A stretch of DNA of 64,000 nucleotides, from positions 51,901,615 through 51,965,614 of the forward strand of contig NC_090176.1 in the NCBI RefSeq assembly GCF_024679245.1, written 5' to 3'. Source of the DNA: Pseudorasbora parva (Eukaryota; Chordata; Actinopteri; Cypriniformes; Gobionidae). This document shows positions 1 through 9,955 of the stretch, piece by piece (position 1 is the stretch's first letter; each line of letters opens with the position of its first letter). The notes beneath the pieces were generated by a model. That model ran no database searches. It was given only the letters and a program-made list of their open reading frames with translations, and had not been told where the DNA came from. A program made the translations under genes and the position numbers.

Positions 1-350
1 CTGCTCTTTGTGTTCATAAGTTATCGTTTGATTTCCTCTGCTGTGAGCTGGTCATATTTTTAGCATTTTTTCCCAGCAAATGATTGAAAAGCAGAGCTGT
101 TAATTGACTGCTATCATAACCTCTCAGGGCAGCTCACGTTAACTCCAAAATCTAATTAAATGTGAGGAAACTAGCGCCCTGACATCTCACAAATGGATCC
201 GAGTGTGTTCTCATTTGCATGATTATAATAATAGCAATCTCTGACACTAATGCATGCATGGAATATTTCAAGGCAGTCATTAAAACTTATTTGAAGAACA
301 GAGGAAATTAATTTTAAAAGGAGGTAAAGGAGAATAAGATGATGACTGTG
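1..350. other. Single-copy-looking non-coding block
   Basis: No coding frame or recognisable repeat is seen. The base composition is balanced. It contains an octamer motif (ATTTGCAT, 213-220) and several TAAT/ATTA homeodomain-type cores. This texture resembles vertebrate conserved non-coding enhancers, but conservation cannot be judged from one sequence. Confidence 0.3.
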
Positions 351-429
351 AGGGTTTTTATGACCATATATTTCACGTCACATTTTAATGGGGATGTATT
401 ATGCAAAATTCACTGTTTATAAGGTGTTT

Positions 430-1200
430 GACCTTAAAGAAAAACCACATGAATTTCACGCGATCACATGGGAATTTTATATGTGTTTCACATGTGATCT
501 CACGTGGTTCACATGGGAATATACCAAGCGGCAACCTCCCGCGATCTCTCTTGAAGCCGATACGGAAGTAATGTAAACTGCAGTTCATCGTCTGGCCACT
601 AGAGCGGCTCCAGAAGGAGCAGAATCTCATTGAGCCTCGTGTTAAAATGCCCAAGTTTACAGCAGAAAAACACATGTTTACAGTCTGGTACAAATTGTGG
701 TTTTGGTCTATACGGCTAATTTTGACCTTCATAACGACTGTGAGGGGGGCTAATTTTTTTATAACTTATTCGTTCACGTTATATAAAACCTTAAAATTCT
801 GCATAATTAGGGGCGTGGTTACTTTGAGTGACAGGTGGATAGCCATTTATCCGCCGTCTATAGTCATTGCGTCACTTAAGCTCCACCCACATCCTGCCTT
901 TTTGCCCATTTTCTGTTATCCGGGAGTGACACGCGATGACTCGCTAACAAGATGGCGACGCCCAGCTCGCCGCTACTTTTAGCTTTAGAACGACTTATCG
1001 GAATCCTACGGGTGATGTCACGGACACTACGTCCATATTTTTTTACAGTCTATGGATACATGTGTTTACATGTGTAAATGTTCCACAAGCACACATTTCC
1101 CATGTGCAAAACATGTGATTCTCACGTGCTTTTAACATGTTAAATTTCACATGTGCAAAATCACATGTACATGTCACCACGTGTTTTTGCACATGTAAGG
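430..1200. repeat. Cluster of CACATGTG / CACGTG palindromes
   Basis: Short palindromes built on CACATG, CACATGTG and CACGTG recur densely at 430-525 and again at 1052-1195. They look like one palindrome-rich repeat split by the insertion at about 555-1052. No coding frame is present. The motifs are E-box-like, but their density suggests a repeat family more than a regulatory module. Confidence 0.55.
555..1052. repeat. Dispersed non-coding repeat inside the palindrome cluster
   Basis: About 500 bases of distinct texture separate the two palindrome-rich halves. It contains a GC-rich stretch (880-1010) and ends in a T-run followed by CAGTCTATGG. I recognise it as the kind of dispersed element common in cyprinid genomes, from memory only. 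Exact ends and class are uncertain, and the short open frames here are probably chance. Confidence 0.4.
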
Positions 1201-1264
1201 TTAATTTTTTTTTTCTGTAAGGGTGAACACAGATGTGTCACAAACACGCGCTGTTTTCTTTACG

Positions 1265-1430
1265 GAATGAATCAGCTTTTTGAACAAATAATTTGAATCA
1301 GTGATTCAGTGAATAAGACTCAGTGAATAAGATTCAGTGAATTAATATAGTCAAATGATTCGTTTCTGAATGAATCAGTCGTTTGATTGAATCGGTTGAA
1401 TATAAATGACTCAGTCATTAACAGAGACGT
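1265..1430. repeat. Degenerate short repeats (GAATCAGTGATTCAGTGAATAA-like)
   Basis: Variants of TGAATCA/TGATTCA and CAGTGAATAAGA recur in loose tandem, making small inverted and direct repeats. No gene is seen here or in 1430-1550. Confidence 0.4.
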
Positions 1431-1549
1431 GCTGATAATTTCACATCTAAAGAATCTTGTTCACGTTTTAAATAATTTCAAATATCAATATTCAACGTAA
1501 TGTGTTTAAAACATCCAAACGTTATTTAGCCTATGCATTACTACAGGTT

Positions 1550-2054
1550 TAGCCTGACAAGCCAGACCCACATCAAGATGTTTGGTCTGGAAACTCACCA
1601 TTGACGGCTCAATCTGAGGGGCGGATAAACGGCTGTCTTTCAAACTCCCTCTGCACGCGACAGGATAGCGCTACACCAACCAGAGCAACGAAGGGGAAGC
1701 AGAGCTCGCTGACAGATTAAACATTCGCCGTATCCGGTCGGCTAAACTCAGAACACATCTTCCCTTCTTAAGAATGACTTCAGTGCCGTTCTTTGTTCTT
1801 TTCTCAGAGAAAAGCTTAACTCCAAGTCTTCCAGAGTCGCGGTCAAAGCTGATTCGAAAGACCGCCGTTCGCCAGTTTCTGTGTTTACTAGAAGCACGCA
1901 AACGCAACTCGGCCATCGTCATTATGGCCCCGCCCGCCGACTCTATACACGATGTGATTGGGCCGTCCAGATTCTGAGGAATACAGCTCAGAAGGGTATT
2001 GAGAGTTCCTAGACGACACTTGCGGGCAGATTAAATTTGCTTCCGCTAGGGTGC
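1550..2054. mobile_element. Left part of a DNA element interrupted by the LINE
   Basis: The segment begins with TAGCCTGACAAGCCAGAC at 1550. On the far side of the LINE, the reverse complement of 7567-7584 reads TAGCCTCGAAATCTAGAC, which matches at 13 of 18 positions, including both outer blocks. The simplest reading is one small element with inverted ends, opened by the LINE between 2054 and about 7567. No transposase is visible; it is probably non-autonomous. Confidence 0.45.
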
Positions 2055-2080
2055 AAGGCAAGGCAAGGCAAGGCAAGTTT
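2055..2080 (-). repeat. LINE 3' terminal pentanucleotide repeat
   Basis: About five tandem AAGGC units on the plus strand (CTTGC reading along the LINE) form the extreme 3' end. CR1/L2 elements typically end in a short tandem repeat and not in poly(A). Just upstream along the LINE is an AATAAA-like motif. Confidence 0.7.
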
Positions 2081-2701
2081 ATTTGTATAGCACATTTCAT
2101 ACCCAATGGCAATTCAAAGTGCTTTACATAGAAATTAATTAAAATAGTGGTAACAAATGCATGAGAAAAAAAGAATACCATATGGACGAATAAAGAATTA
2201 AAAACAAGCATAGTTAAAACAGTCGTAAAGATATAGTAATTAAAATAATAATAATAATAAAAAAATAAAAATAAAAAATAAAAAAAATAAGATAAAATAA
2301 AATGGTCAGATCCACAATAATGATCTGATATAAAAATAAACATTCTTCAGTTTACAGCCTACATACATGTACCATCTTAATTAGAACACCTCTCATTCAT
2401 TTCTTTCTCAAACACGTTCATAACATCCATTTTAATCACTATTCCCTGATTTTTACTCAGGAACCTTCTTGTTAAAACCCTTACTCACTCATCATACCCT
2501 CCACAGATTTACACATACTCAAACCTTATTGTCAAACTTACTATTTCCATCAAACCCAGTTTTCACTCATCATATTCAACTCAAAAGAACATATAAAATA
2601 AACAATAACCAGAGATAAGAACAAAGGTAAACTAAACCAATTATAAAAAGAATAAAGAGATAAGATAGGGTGCAATCAGTCGGACATACAGCGCTCAGAG
2701 C

Positions 2702-5700
2702 TCATTCAGTAAATGCACAGCTAAACAGATGTGTTTTGAGTCTGGATTTGAATGTGGCTACTGTTGGAGCACATCTGATCTGTTCAGGAAGCCGGTTCCA
2801 ACTACGGCTGGCATAATAGCTAAAAGCAGACTCTCCTTGCTTTGAGTGAACTCTTGGTATTTCTAACTGACTTGATCCTGCTGATCTGAGTGATCTGTTG
2901 GGTTTGTATTTAATCAGCATATCTGCGATGTATTGGGGTCCTAGGTCATTGAGTGATTTATAAACAAGTAATAGTACTTTAAAGTCGATCCTAAATGTAA
3001 CTGGAAGCCAGTGTAAAGACCTGAGGACTGGTGTGATATGGTCATATTTTCTGGTTCTGCTCAGAATCCTGGCAGCAGCGTTCTGTATGAGCTGCAGCTG
3101 TCTAATGGTCTTTTTAGGAAGGCCGGTGAGAAGGCCGTTACAATAGTCCACCCTACTGGTGATAAAAGCATGAACGAGTTTCTCTAAGTCTTGCCTGGAG
3201 ACAAAACATCCAATCCTTGCAATATTTTTCAGATGATAGTATGCTGATTTAGTTATTGCTTTGACATGACTACTGAAACTCAGGTCGGACTGTAAAATCA
3301 CTCCAAGATTCCTGACTTGATTTTTTGTTATCAGGCCTTTAGCCTTAAGATATGCGTTCACCTTGAGAATTTCATCTTTGTTTCCAAATGTAGTGATTTC
3401 GGTTTTGTCTTTGTTTAACTGAAGATAGTTTTGGCACATCCAGTTGTTAACTTCATCAATGCATTTGCACAGGGAGTCAATGGGGCTGTAGTCATTAGGT
3501 GATAGTGCTAAGTAGAGCTGGGTGTCGTCAGCATAGCTGTGGTAAGCAATATTGTTCTTTTTCATTATTTGGCTCAGTGGCAGCATATACAGGTTAAACA
3601 GGAGAGGTGCTAGAATGGACCCTTGTGGGACTCCGCATGTCATGGATGTCCACTCAGACATATGGTCTCCTATACTCACATAATAACCTCTCCCTTCTAA
3701 GTATGATCTGAACCATTTGAGGACCATTCCAGAAAGCCCAACCCAGTTTTCCAGCCTGTCTAGAAGTATGTTGTGGTCAACAGTATCGAATGCGGCACTG
3801 AGATCCAGTTGTACCAGAATTGATGTTTTGCCTGTATCAGTGTTTAAGCGAATATCATTTATAATCTTTATGAGCGCTGTCTCTGTACTGTGATGTGGAC
3901 GGAAACCAGATTGAAAATTGTCAAAGTATCCATTTGAGCGTAAGAATTTGTTCAACTGATTGAAAACAACTTTTTCAATGATTTTGCCTATGAAGGGGAG
4001 ATTTGAGATTGGTCTGTAGTTGCTCAGTATGGAGTTATCCAGATTTCTCTTTTTCAGAAGAGGCTTAACTATTGCAGTTTTAAGGGCGGTTGGAAAAGTC
4101 CCATAGAGAAGTGAGGAGTTTACCACTTCTAGGAGATCTGCTTCTAAACAGTTAAACACACTTTTGAAGAAAGAAGTGGGGAGTGTGTCTAGGGCACAGG
4201 TTGATGTTTTAAGATGCTGTACTGTGTCTTCTAAAATTTTGCAGTCAATAGCGTCGAAATCTGACATGGTAATTTTCCGAGGGTTTGGTATGATCTGACT
4301 GACCCCAGAGCAACTAGAGGATGTGCTGATCGCCTTTCTGATATTATTGATTTTCTCGGAGAAGTAGGAAGCAAACTCACTGCATTTACTGTCTGAGAGC
4401 ATTTCACTAGGAGTCTGACTCGGGGGGTTTGTTAGTCTCTCGACAGTAGCAAAAAGAGTGCGCGTGTTGTTTATGTTTCTGTTTATAATATTTGAGAAGA
4501 AGGTCTGTCTAGCTTTGCCTAGTTCAACATTGAAAGCATGAAGGGTGTCTTTATAGATGTTATAATGGACTACAAGTTTTGTCTTCCGCCACATGCGTTC
4601 AGATTTTCTGCATTGTCTTTTCATTATTTGAACTGCTGTTGAGTTTCTCCAAGGTGCTTTTTGTTTGGTACTCTTTTTCCTGACTTTTAGAGGAGCAATA
4701 TCATCAATTACACTCTTAACTTTTGAGTTAAAGGAGTCAAGGAGAAAATCAACAGAGTCTGCAGATATGCTTGGTGTTAGAGATAAAGCCTTCATAAACA
4801 GCACATTAGTGTTCTCATTTAAGCATCTCTTTTTGACAGAGACAGATCTAGCTTCAATGGCAGGAGAGATTGATATATCAAAGAAAATACAGAAATGATC
4901 AGACAGTGCCACATCCTTAATAACAATTGATGAAATGTTTAGACCCTTACTGATAAGTAAATCTAGAGTGTGTCCACGATTGTGTGTGGGTCCATTTACA
5001 TGCTGTGTCAAATCAAAAGTGTTAAGAACAGTCATGAGCTCTTTTGTTTTACTGGATTCAATATTGTCTATGTGAATGTTAAAATCCCCAGCAATAGCAA
5101 AACAGTCAAACTCTGAGGAAATTATTGATAACAGTTCTGTAAATTCCTCAGTGAAGCCTGCAGAGTATTTCGGAGGCCTATAAATAATGATAAGCAGGAT
5201 GCGTGGAGAACCTTTTAACACAATACCCAGATATTCTAGAGACAAATAGTCACCAAATGATACTTGCTTACATTGATAGAAATCTTTAAAAAGAGCAGCA
5301 ACACCCCCACCTCTCCTAACAGATCTGCAAACACTCATAAAAGTAAAGTTAGGAGGGGCTGCTTCATTTAGGACTGTTGCACTACAGTTTTCTTCTAGCC
5401 ACGTTTCATTTAGAAGCAGAAAGTCTAGGTTGTTAGTGGTTATTAAGTCGTTGACTAGAAATGATTTGTTCTTAAGTGAACGGATGTTTAAAAGCGCTAA
5501 CTTAACAGTAATAATTTTTTTCTCCACATTAATCCTATTTTGGCAGGTAACAGGCAGCAGATTATATTGGTTTATTAAACGGCCTGACAAGGTCTTAGAC
5601 TTTCTTTCACGTAACAGGACAGAGATAGAGAAAGAGGCAGGCACACTGGGTTCCCACTTGTTTTGTAAACATTTGATAAAGTTACTGTTATCATAGCGGG

Positions 5701-5707
5701 GACCCAA
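2702..5707 (-). CDS. LINE ORF2: endonuclease and reverse transcriptase
   Basis: About 1001 residues. The N-terminal part is an exonuclease/endonuclease/phosphatase-type target-nicking domain: LLNIRSL (72-78), NETW with E101, YRPPK (176-180), GDFN (207-210) and SDH (269-271). The reverse transcriptase follows: NYRPISNLP (563-571), LDLSAAFD (634-641), GVPQGS (692-697) and YADD (725-728), all catalytic residues present. It would nick target DNA and copy LINE RNA there. The frame has no ATG before residue 124; its first codons follow the ORF1 stop in the same frame, so the start is undefined and expression may depend on readthrough or reinitiation. Length is usual for the clade, and no internal stop is seen. 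Confidence 0.88.
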   Translation of the reverse strand: MGPRYDNSNFIKCLQNKWEPSVPASFSISVLLRERKSKTLSGRLINQYNLLPVTCQNRINVEKKIITVKLALLNIRSLKNKSFLVNDLITTNNLDFLLLNETWLEENCSATVLNEAAPPNFTFMSVCRSVRRGGGVAALFKDFYQCKQVSFGDYLSLEYLGIVLKGSPRILLIIIYRPPKYSAGFTEEFTELLSIISSEFDCFAIAGDFNIHIDNIESSKTKELMTVLNTFDLTQHVNGPTHNRGHTLDLLISKGLNISSIVIKDVALSDHFCIFFDISISPAIEARSVSVKKRCLNENTNVLFMKALSLTPSISADSVDFLLDSFNSKVKSVIDDIAPLKVRKKSTKQKAPWRNSTAVQIMKRQCRKSERMWRKTKLVVHYNIYKDTLHAFNVELGKARQTFFSNIINRNINNTRTLFATVERLTNPPSQTPSEMLSDSKCSEFASYFSEKINNIRKAISTSSSCSGVSQIIPNPRKITMSDFDAIDCKILEDTVQHLKTSTCALDTLPTSFFKSVFNCLEADLLEVVNSSLLYGTFPTALKTAIVKPLLKKRNLDNSILSNYRPISNLPFIGKIIEKVVFNQLNKFLRSNGYFDNFQSGFRPHHSTETALIKIINDIRLNTDTGKTSILVQLDLSAAFDTVDHNILLDRLENWVGLSGMVLKWFRSYLEGRGYYVSIGDHMSEWTSMTCGVPQGSILAPLLFNLYMLPLSQIMKKNNIAYHSYADDTQLYLALSPNDYSPIDSLCKCIDEVNNWMCQNYLQLNKDKTEITTFGNKDEILKVNAYLKAKGLITKNQVRNLGVILQSDLSFSSHVKAITKSAYYHLKNIARIGCFVSRQDLEKLVHAFITSRVDYCNGLLTGLPKKTIRQLQLIQNAAARILSRTRKYDHITPVLRSLHWLPVTFRIDFKVLLLVYKSLNDLGPQYIADMLIKYKPNRSLRSAGSSQLEIPRVHSKQGESAFSYYASRSWNRLPEQIRCAPTVATFKSRLKTHLFSCAFTE

Positions 5708-5713
5708 AACACA

Positions 5714-7294
5714 TCACTGAGAGCTGGAATCAGTTGTTTTTGGTTCACCTACAACAGATGGAGGCGGGTGTGGGCCCTGACGTTGTGACCGAAGAAATCT
5801 CACAGGAGGAGGGCGAGGACGAGCTGGGCCCACAGGCTTTGGTGTTTGTGGGGCTCCACGATTTTTGGTCGATATTTGGGGGCTCATAGCGATCGAGTGT
5901 GATAGTCTGATTCCAGCATGAACCAAGTCCTCCATTTTCTCTGAGAAGCTCAGATGCGGGGATGCTGGAGAGAGGAATGACATGTCCGGTGAGAGGGGCT
6001 GTTTCTCTGGTGTTATCGGAAGCTGAAATATGTTGTCCTGGCTTCCCTGTCCATTTTCCAGAAAATCATCCTTGGGTGCTGAATCTTGGAGCAGATCTAA
6101 TCCTTCACAGTCAGTCTGTGGTGAGCTCTGTGGGCAGGGCTCAGCTGGGAGTGTGTCCGTGAGCAATTGTTGTTGTGGGGGTGTGGTCTTATCATTGTCC
6201 TTGTGGGATGTGTCAGCCACATGTCCATTCAGCTGCTGAAAAGAAGTCCTGTGGTCGTCCATACTCTGTATCCGGTTGAGTTGGTTAGAACACACAGCTG
6301 AAGGATGATGAAGGGAAAAATAAATATTGTCCTTTAACACTCTTGCACCAAGTTTGTTTGGGTGGTGGCCATTTGATGTAAACAATTGTCTCTGGCTCCA
6401 GAAGAGATTAAAGTTGTCGATGAAATTCACTCCCTTCATCATGCAGGTTTTTTGCAGCCATGTATTAAGCCCAAGCAACCGTGAGAATCTATTTGTTCCT
6501 CTTGCTGGCAGTGGTCCACTGATGAACGGCTGAACTTTCAGTTTGCTAAGTGTTTCAAAAAGTTCATTGAAATCCCTTTTAATGAGTTCTGACTGCTCTC
6601 TCTGAATATCGTTCTTTCCTACATGAATGATAAGTCGATTTGCGGTCTTGTGTTTTATCAGGATGTTCTGAATTTCCCTGTTTACATCAGAAATGGTTGC
6701 TTGTGGAAGGCAGCATGTAGTTGTATCTCTGCTGCTAATGTTTCTGACTGTAGAGTCACCCACTATCAGAGTCCTTGGCTCGGCTGCGCTCTGAGCTGAG
6801 GGCCGCTGTCTGCTCGACCTTGAGCGCCTGTTAGCATTAGTGTTAGCTGTGGGCTGATGCAATCCGTGTTCGATCACATTCATCACGTTTGGGGATTCAT
6901 CACCCTCATTCATTAATACTTCAAATCTGTTTTCGAGATGTATCGATGGTGGTCGGAAACTACTGTTTGCAATCCTTGTGTCTGGGGTAGAGCATGCTAC
7001 TGCAGCAATATATGAAGCTCGTGACAATCTGACGTCTCGAGTGTGTTTGGGTCTTGCCCCCTGTTTGTGCCATCGATTAATGTGTTGATCAGTTACTTGT
7101 TTCTCTATCTGTTGAGTAGCACTAAATTTACGGGACTCACCAGCTGTGTGCAGAGGACGTTCGTGATGAAGCTCTGCTGTGTGATTCGTCCGGTTTGGTA
7201 GTTGCGCAAATAACTTTGTTTCAAGAACTGCAATCCGTTGTGAAAGTCTGTGGCAGTTTGTGCAGCAAGTAGATTCTTGAACTAAAAGAGGCAT
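5714..7294 (-). CDS. LINE ORF1: SGNH esterase-type RNA-binding protein
   Basis: The first ATG in the frame is at 7294; the frame stays open upstream to about 7417 but with a TTG there. From that ATG the protein is about 526 residues. Near its start is CCTNCHRLSQRIAVLETKLF, a Cys-containing patch leading into a possible coiled coil. The central domain has the SGNH signature: VGDSTVRN (GDS serine), HVGKNDIQ (Gly and Asn block) and GHHPNKLG (His block). The C-terminal third is Pro/Ser/Gln-rich and low in structure. In zebrafish L2 elements ORF1 proteins of this type have been reported as esterases that bind nucleic acid. It ends in UGA, directly in frame with ORF2. Confidence 0.8.
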   Translation of the reverse strand: MPLLVQESTCCTNCHRLSQRIAVLETKLFAQLPNRTNHTAELHHERPLHTAGESRKFSATQQIEKQVTDQHINRWHKQGARPKHTRDVRLSRASYIAAVACSTPDTRIANSSFRPPSIHLENRFEVLMNEGDESPNVMNVIEHGLHQPTANTNANRRSRSSRQRPSAQSAAEPRTLIVGDSTVRNISSRDTTTCCLPQATISDVNREIQNILIKHKTANRLIIHVGKNDIQREQSELIKRDFNELFETLSKLKVQPFISGPLPARGTNRFSRLLGLNTWLQKTCMMKGVNFIDNFNLFWSQRQLFTSNGHHPNKLGARVLKDNIYFSLHHPSAVCSNQLNRIQSMDDHRTSFQQLNGHVADTSHKDNDKTTPPQQQLLTDTLPAEPCPQSSPQTDCEGLDLLQDSAPKDDFLENGQGSQDNIFQLPITPEKQPLSPDMSFLSPASPHLSFSEKMEDLVHAGIRLSHSIAMSPQISTKNRGAPQTPKPVGPARPRPPPVRFLRSQRQGPHPPPSVVGEPKTTDSSSQ

Positions 7295-7566
7295 TTTCTT
7301 ATCCTTTCGATAGTAGGCAGCTGTGTTTTCCCTTCCGGAATGTAAGCTGATGGAAGGGAGAGGCTGGTCGAATGAAGTGTTCGCTTTTTTGTAGTAATCC
7401 AGTCTCCAGAGTTTCAAGTTTTATCAAAAAAGTTAAGCTTTGTTGTTTGAGCGCTGTGTTGATTTGCTGAAGTTGAAGTTATGAGATAAAATATAGAAGC
7501 GATAGAGCAAAGCGCGGAGCAGTAAGCAAGAGCGTCCGAACAGTAGCGAAGCAGGAAGCAGGAAGC

Positions 7567-7584
7567 GTCTAGATTTCGAGGCTA
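7567..7584. mobile_element. Right end of the DNA element interrupted by the LINE
   Basis: The short inverted partner of the sequence at 1550 (see that entry). It starts directly after the GAAGCAGGAAGC repeats that close the LINE 5' leader. Confidence 0.4.
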
Positions 7585-7817
7585 CCACACACTCTAAAAA
7601 CTAATTCAGAGGACCTTTAGTCATTACATAAATATATATATATTGTTGTGAAATAAAAAATCAAGTTCTGAGAAACTATTAGACTTTTTAATTGTAATTG
7701 TTATTTTATTGAGTTGGTATGACACACAAATTATGCCTATTGATGAAATATACTATCATGACTTGTCAGAGTTTAACATTTTCAGTTAATCAAGAAACAA
7801 TTTAATTTTAAGTTCTG
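7585..7817. other. AT-rich spacer, nothing recognised
   Basis: AT-rich sequence with a short TA run near 7630. No coding frame, RNA gene or repeat boundary is seen. Confidence 0.5.
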
Positions 7818-8824
7818 TTAAAGCCCCACTTGGCTACTTTTGCTCTCGGGGTCCCCCTACAGTTTGGAAAAAATAATGTCCTCAAATACTGTCGTAAGAG
7901 CTGTCCTCCTACAACAGGGGATGCCATCGCGCATGCATTTGTTGACATGACAGCCCTGATAGCCCTGAACTAGTGATGCGCGGTTCGTCTCATAACCCGC
8001 GGACCCCGTCTGTCTATTTAATGGTCGCGGGTGCGCGGCGGGTTGTAAAAATATATACAGTGGTGCGGTGCGGCCAAATAACTTCATAAAAGCGTCCCGC
8101 GGGTCGGTGCAGCACTAACAGTTCCCCTGAAAACTGCAAGAGGAGTTCTTCTGGCGTCGCGTGTGAAATGTCTTCATCCCAGGTACAGTCAGTGGCATAT
8201 GCTCCAGCATGTCATATGAATATAATTTCATGGGTTTTATTTTTTTCAAACGCCAAATAATCACGATGCTCACGTTTACAAGCCAGCGTCATTATAGTAG
8301 TCTATTGGTTAGCGTTTTCCAGAATCTATATGATACTTCAGTTCAATGTTTGAGTGGTAGCTCACCGTAACAAGCAGGACAGCATCGGTCGGGCTCCTTC
8401 AGCTCACGCCGACGAGCAAACGCTGGTCACATTTTGATCCTCGTCCTGCCTTTAATCACATCACTCTTTCGTTTCCTCTTATTGCTTTCCTCCAACAAAA
8501 CCTTTTCTTTCTTATTTGTCTCTGCTGCTTCAGACATGACTATATTATCCGACGAACAAAGTTGGGCTCGCACGTCCGAATGTAAGGAAGTGTGTGTGTT
8601 GGTGGAAGTGACGTATATGCCGTAAAGCAGTCGAGTTTTGTAGTTCTTTTCTTTTTCTCGGGTTACTACCCGAAACCCGAAGTTTAAAAGTACGATTAAA
8701 AACGATACAGACCCCATCAGGCTATGGCAGACGTGTCATTCAACCTATTGTAAGTCGATTTATCATCACAAGAGTCTTAAAAAATATATTATGAAGGTTG
8801 AAAAGTTACCTAGTGCTGCTTTAA
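7818..8824. mobile_element. TTAA-flanked DNA element (outer shell)
   Basis: Both ends carry TTAA (7818-7821 and 8821-8824). The inner ends are inverted: TTAAAGCCCCACTTGGCTAC on the left against TTAAAGCAGCACTAGGTAAC read from the right. TTAA duplication is the hallmark of piggyBac and Kolobok superfamilies. No transposase frame remains. A GC-rich hAT-like piece begins inside it at about 7970. Confidence 0.6.
7970..8700 (-). mobile_element. Nested hAT-like fragment with a degenerate first exon
   Basis: The start TAGTGATGCGCGGTTCG, followed by repeated ACCCGCGG/CGGGT motifs, resembles fish hAT-type ends; CGGGTTACTACCCGAAACCCG lies near 8655. On the minus strand an ATG at about 8536 opens a short Lys/Glu-rich frame (begins MSEAAETNKKEKV) that stops at 8427. 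A GTGAGC donor-like site lies about 165 bases further on. This is probably the remains of a transposase first exon. Right boundary and target duplication are unclear. Confidence 0.4.
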
Positions 8825-9124
8825 TGTAAAAAACAATTTGATGACGTGCAAACAGCTAGCCCACAGTTTCCGCGCGCAAGGCCATGCAACGAGACGAGTG
8901 AAGCATGTGGTGAATGGTAAGTAGTTTTATGCTTAATTACACATATTCGCATTCGCTCAGGATTCAGTTGGTGACAGCCTGCAGTGGTTGGCCAAAAGTG
9001 GCCCGCCAGCGACAATATCTGGCCCGCGGCGCGCCCGCATCTGCCGAATCTGGCAGATTGTTTTGATAGCGGCTGTATGGCGTTTTAACGCCATACGGCT
9101 GGTTCTGAAATATATCTGTCAGTG
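8825..9124. other. Repeat-derived spacer with a short hairpin
   Basis: No coding frame is supported. At about 9076-9097 there is a perfect 10-bp stem with a 2-base loop (GTATGGCGTT / AACGCCATAC). The stretch around 8985-9030 has GGCC-rich words that weakly mirror 12055-12105, so it may be one edge of a larger degraded element, but the match is too weak to call. Confidence 0.3.
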
Positions 9125-9250
9125 TAACGGAGGCGAGTTAATGAGAACTGTGCAGGTAAACTCCCGTTATTTCAAGAGACGATCACTTCATCTATGTGGC
9201 CGGTGGAAAATTACGCAGCATTTAGTCTCATCGTTAGAGCGTCAGACTCT
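9125..9250 (+). mobile_element. Left half of a tRNA-like element, split by an insertion
   Basis: It starts GTAACGGAGG and continues through GTAAACTC and TCAAGAGACG to TTAGTCTCATCGTTAGAGCG. The same ordered blocks occur in the intact 176-bp element at 14602-14777. The tRNA-like A-box region is here; the B-box half is at 10258-10300, after a 1.0-kb insertion. Confidence 0.55.
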
Positions 9251-9336
9251 AGACCCTTTTACTGTTTGTATACAATGATGACGTAGCAACGTATGCGCGC
9301 GCATTTTGGCAACAAACTGTGGCGAGAATCAGCAGC

Positions 9337-9582
9337 ATGTCAAGCTACGTGAGCGGATTAAGCAACACAAACCGAGAAAGTTATTTTAAAGAGTTGACTT
9401 TATCGAATGGTATTCGGCTTCCAGATCCGTGTACTATAGTGGAGTGGATAGAAGACGTTACCAGATGGCCAGATATAACTTAGTGGTCGGATATATACAT
9501 ATTTAGTTGAGAAACCGAGCGTGTACACCCGAGACAAGCATATAAATCACTGGATGCTTATGAATACGTTGGCTGTGGGCAT
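9337..9582 (+). pseudogene. Degenerate first exon resembling fish SWIM/YqaJ-associated proteins
   Basis: An ATG at 9337 opens 48 codons (begins MSSYVSGLSNTNRESYF) before a TAG at 9481. Coding-like sequence continues through a second stop and two frame changes into a KSLDAYEY-like motif, then a GTAAGT splice donor at 9583. The word order (start, Leu/Pro-rich stretch, Tyr-Thr-Arg, Ala-Tyr-Lys-Ser-Leu) recalls, from memory, the N-terminal region of many uncharacterised fish proteins with SWIM zinc fingers and YqaJ-type nuclease domains. No nuclease or SWIM domain is present in this copy. The link is tentative. Confidence 0.4.
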
Positions 9583-9955
9583 GTAAGTTACAGAATGTCC
9601 AATACAATTTTCTACATTTATTCTTATTCTTCACACAGACATACATTTATCATTTTCCTTACATTTTATGTTGTTATTGATTTGTGTCGACACTTCTGTT
9701 TAAAGTTTAATTTTGTAATGTTATAACGTTAGTACTTTAATAGCAACTATGTTGCTTGCATACATTTCTCAGATGGTTATTTTGCAATTAAACTATTAAT
9801 AAAATCATTACAAATGAAGTTGATAAGTACTGTGATTATTGATGATAATCTGGGGGTGGGGGTACATTATACACATCAATGGCAGCCAATGTTGGGAGGT
9901 TTATTATAAATAATTAAGTTTCAAGTGCAGTAAATGTTTTACAAATGATTTTTTT

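Larger units (their letters stand above)
2055..7566 (-). mobile_element. Near full-length LINE of the CR1/L2 group
   Basis: A minus-strand non-LTR retrotransposon of about 5.5 kb. It has a 5' leader (about 7295-7566), ORF1 with an SGNH-hydrolase core, ORF2 with apurinic-type endonuclease and reverse transcriptase, a 3' UTR of about 600 bases, and a terminal pentanucleotide repeat. Esterase-type ORF1 proteins are known in CR1/L2 elements, including zebrafish L2 elements. Neither ORF is interrupted apart from the single UGA between them, so this may be a fairly recent copy. No clear target-site duplication is seen. Confidence 0.85.
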
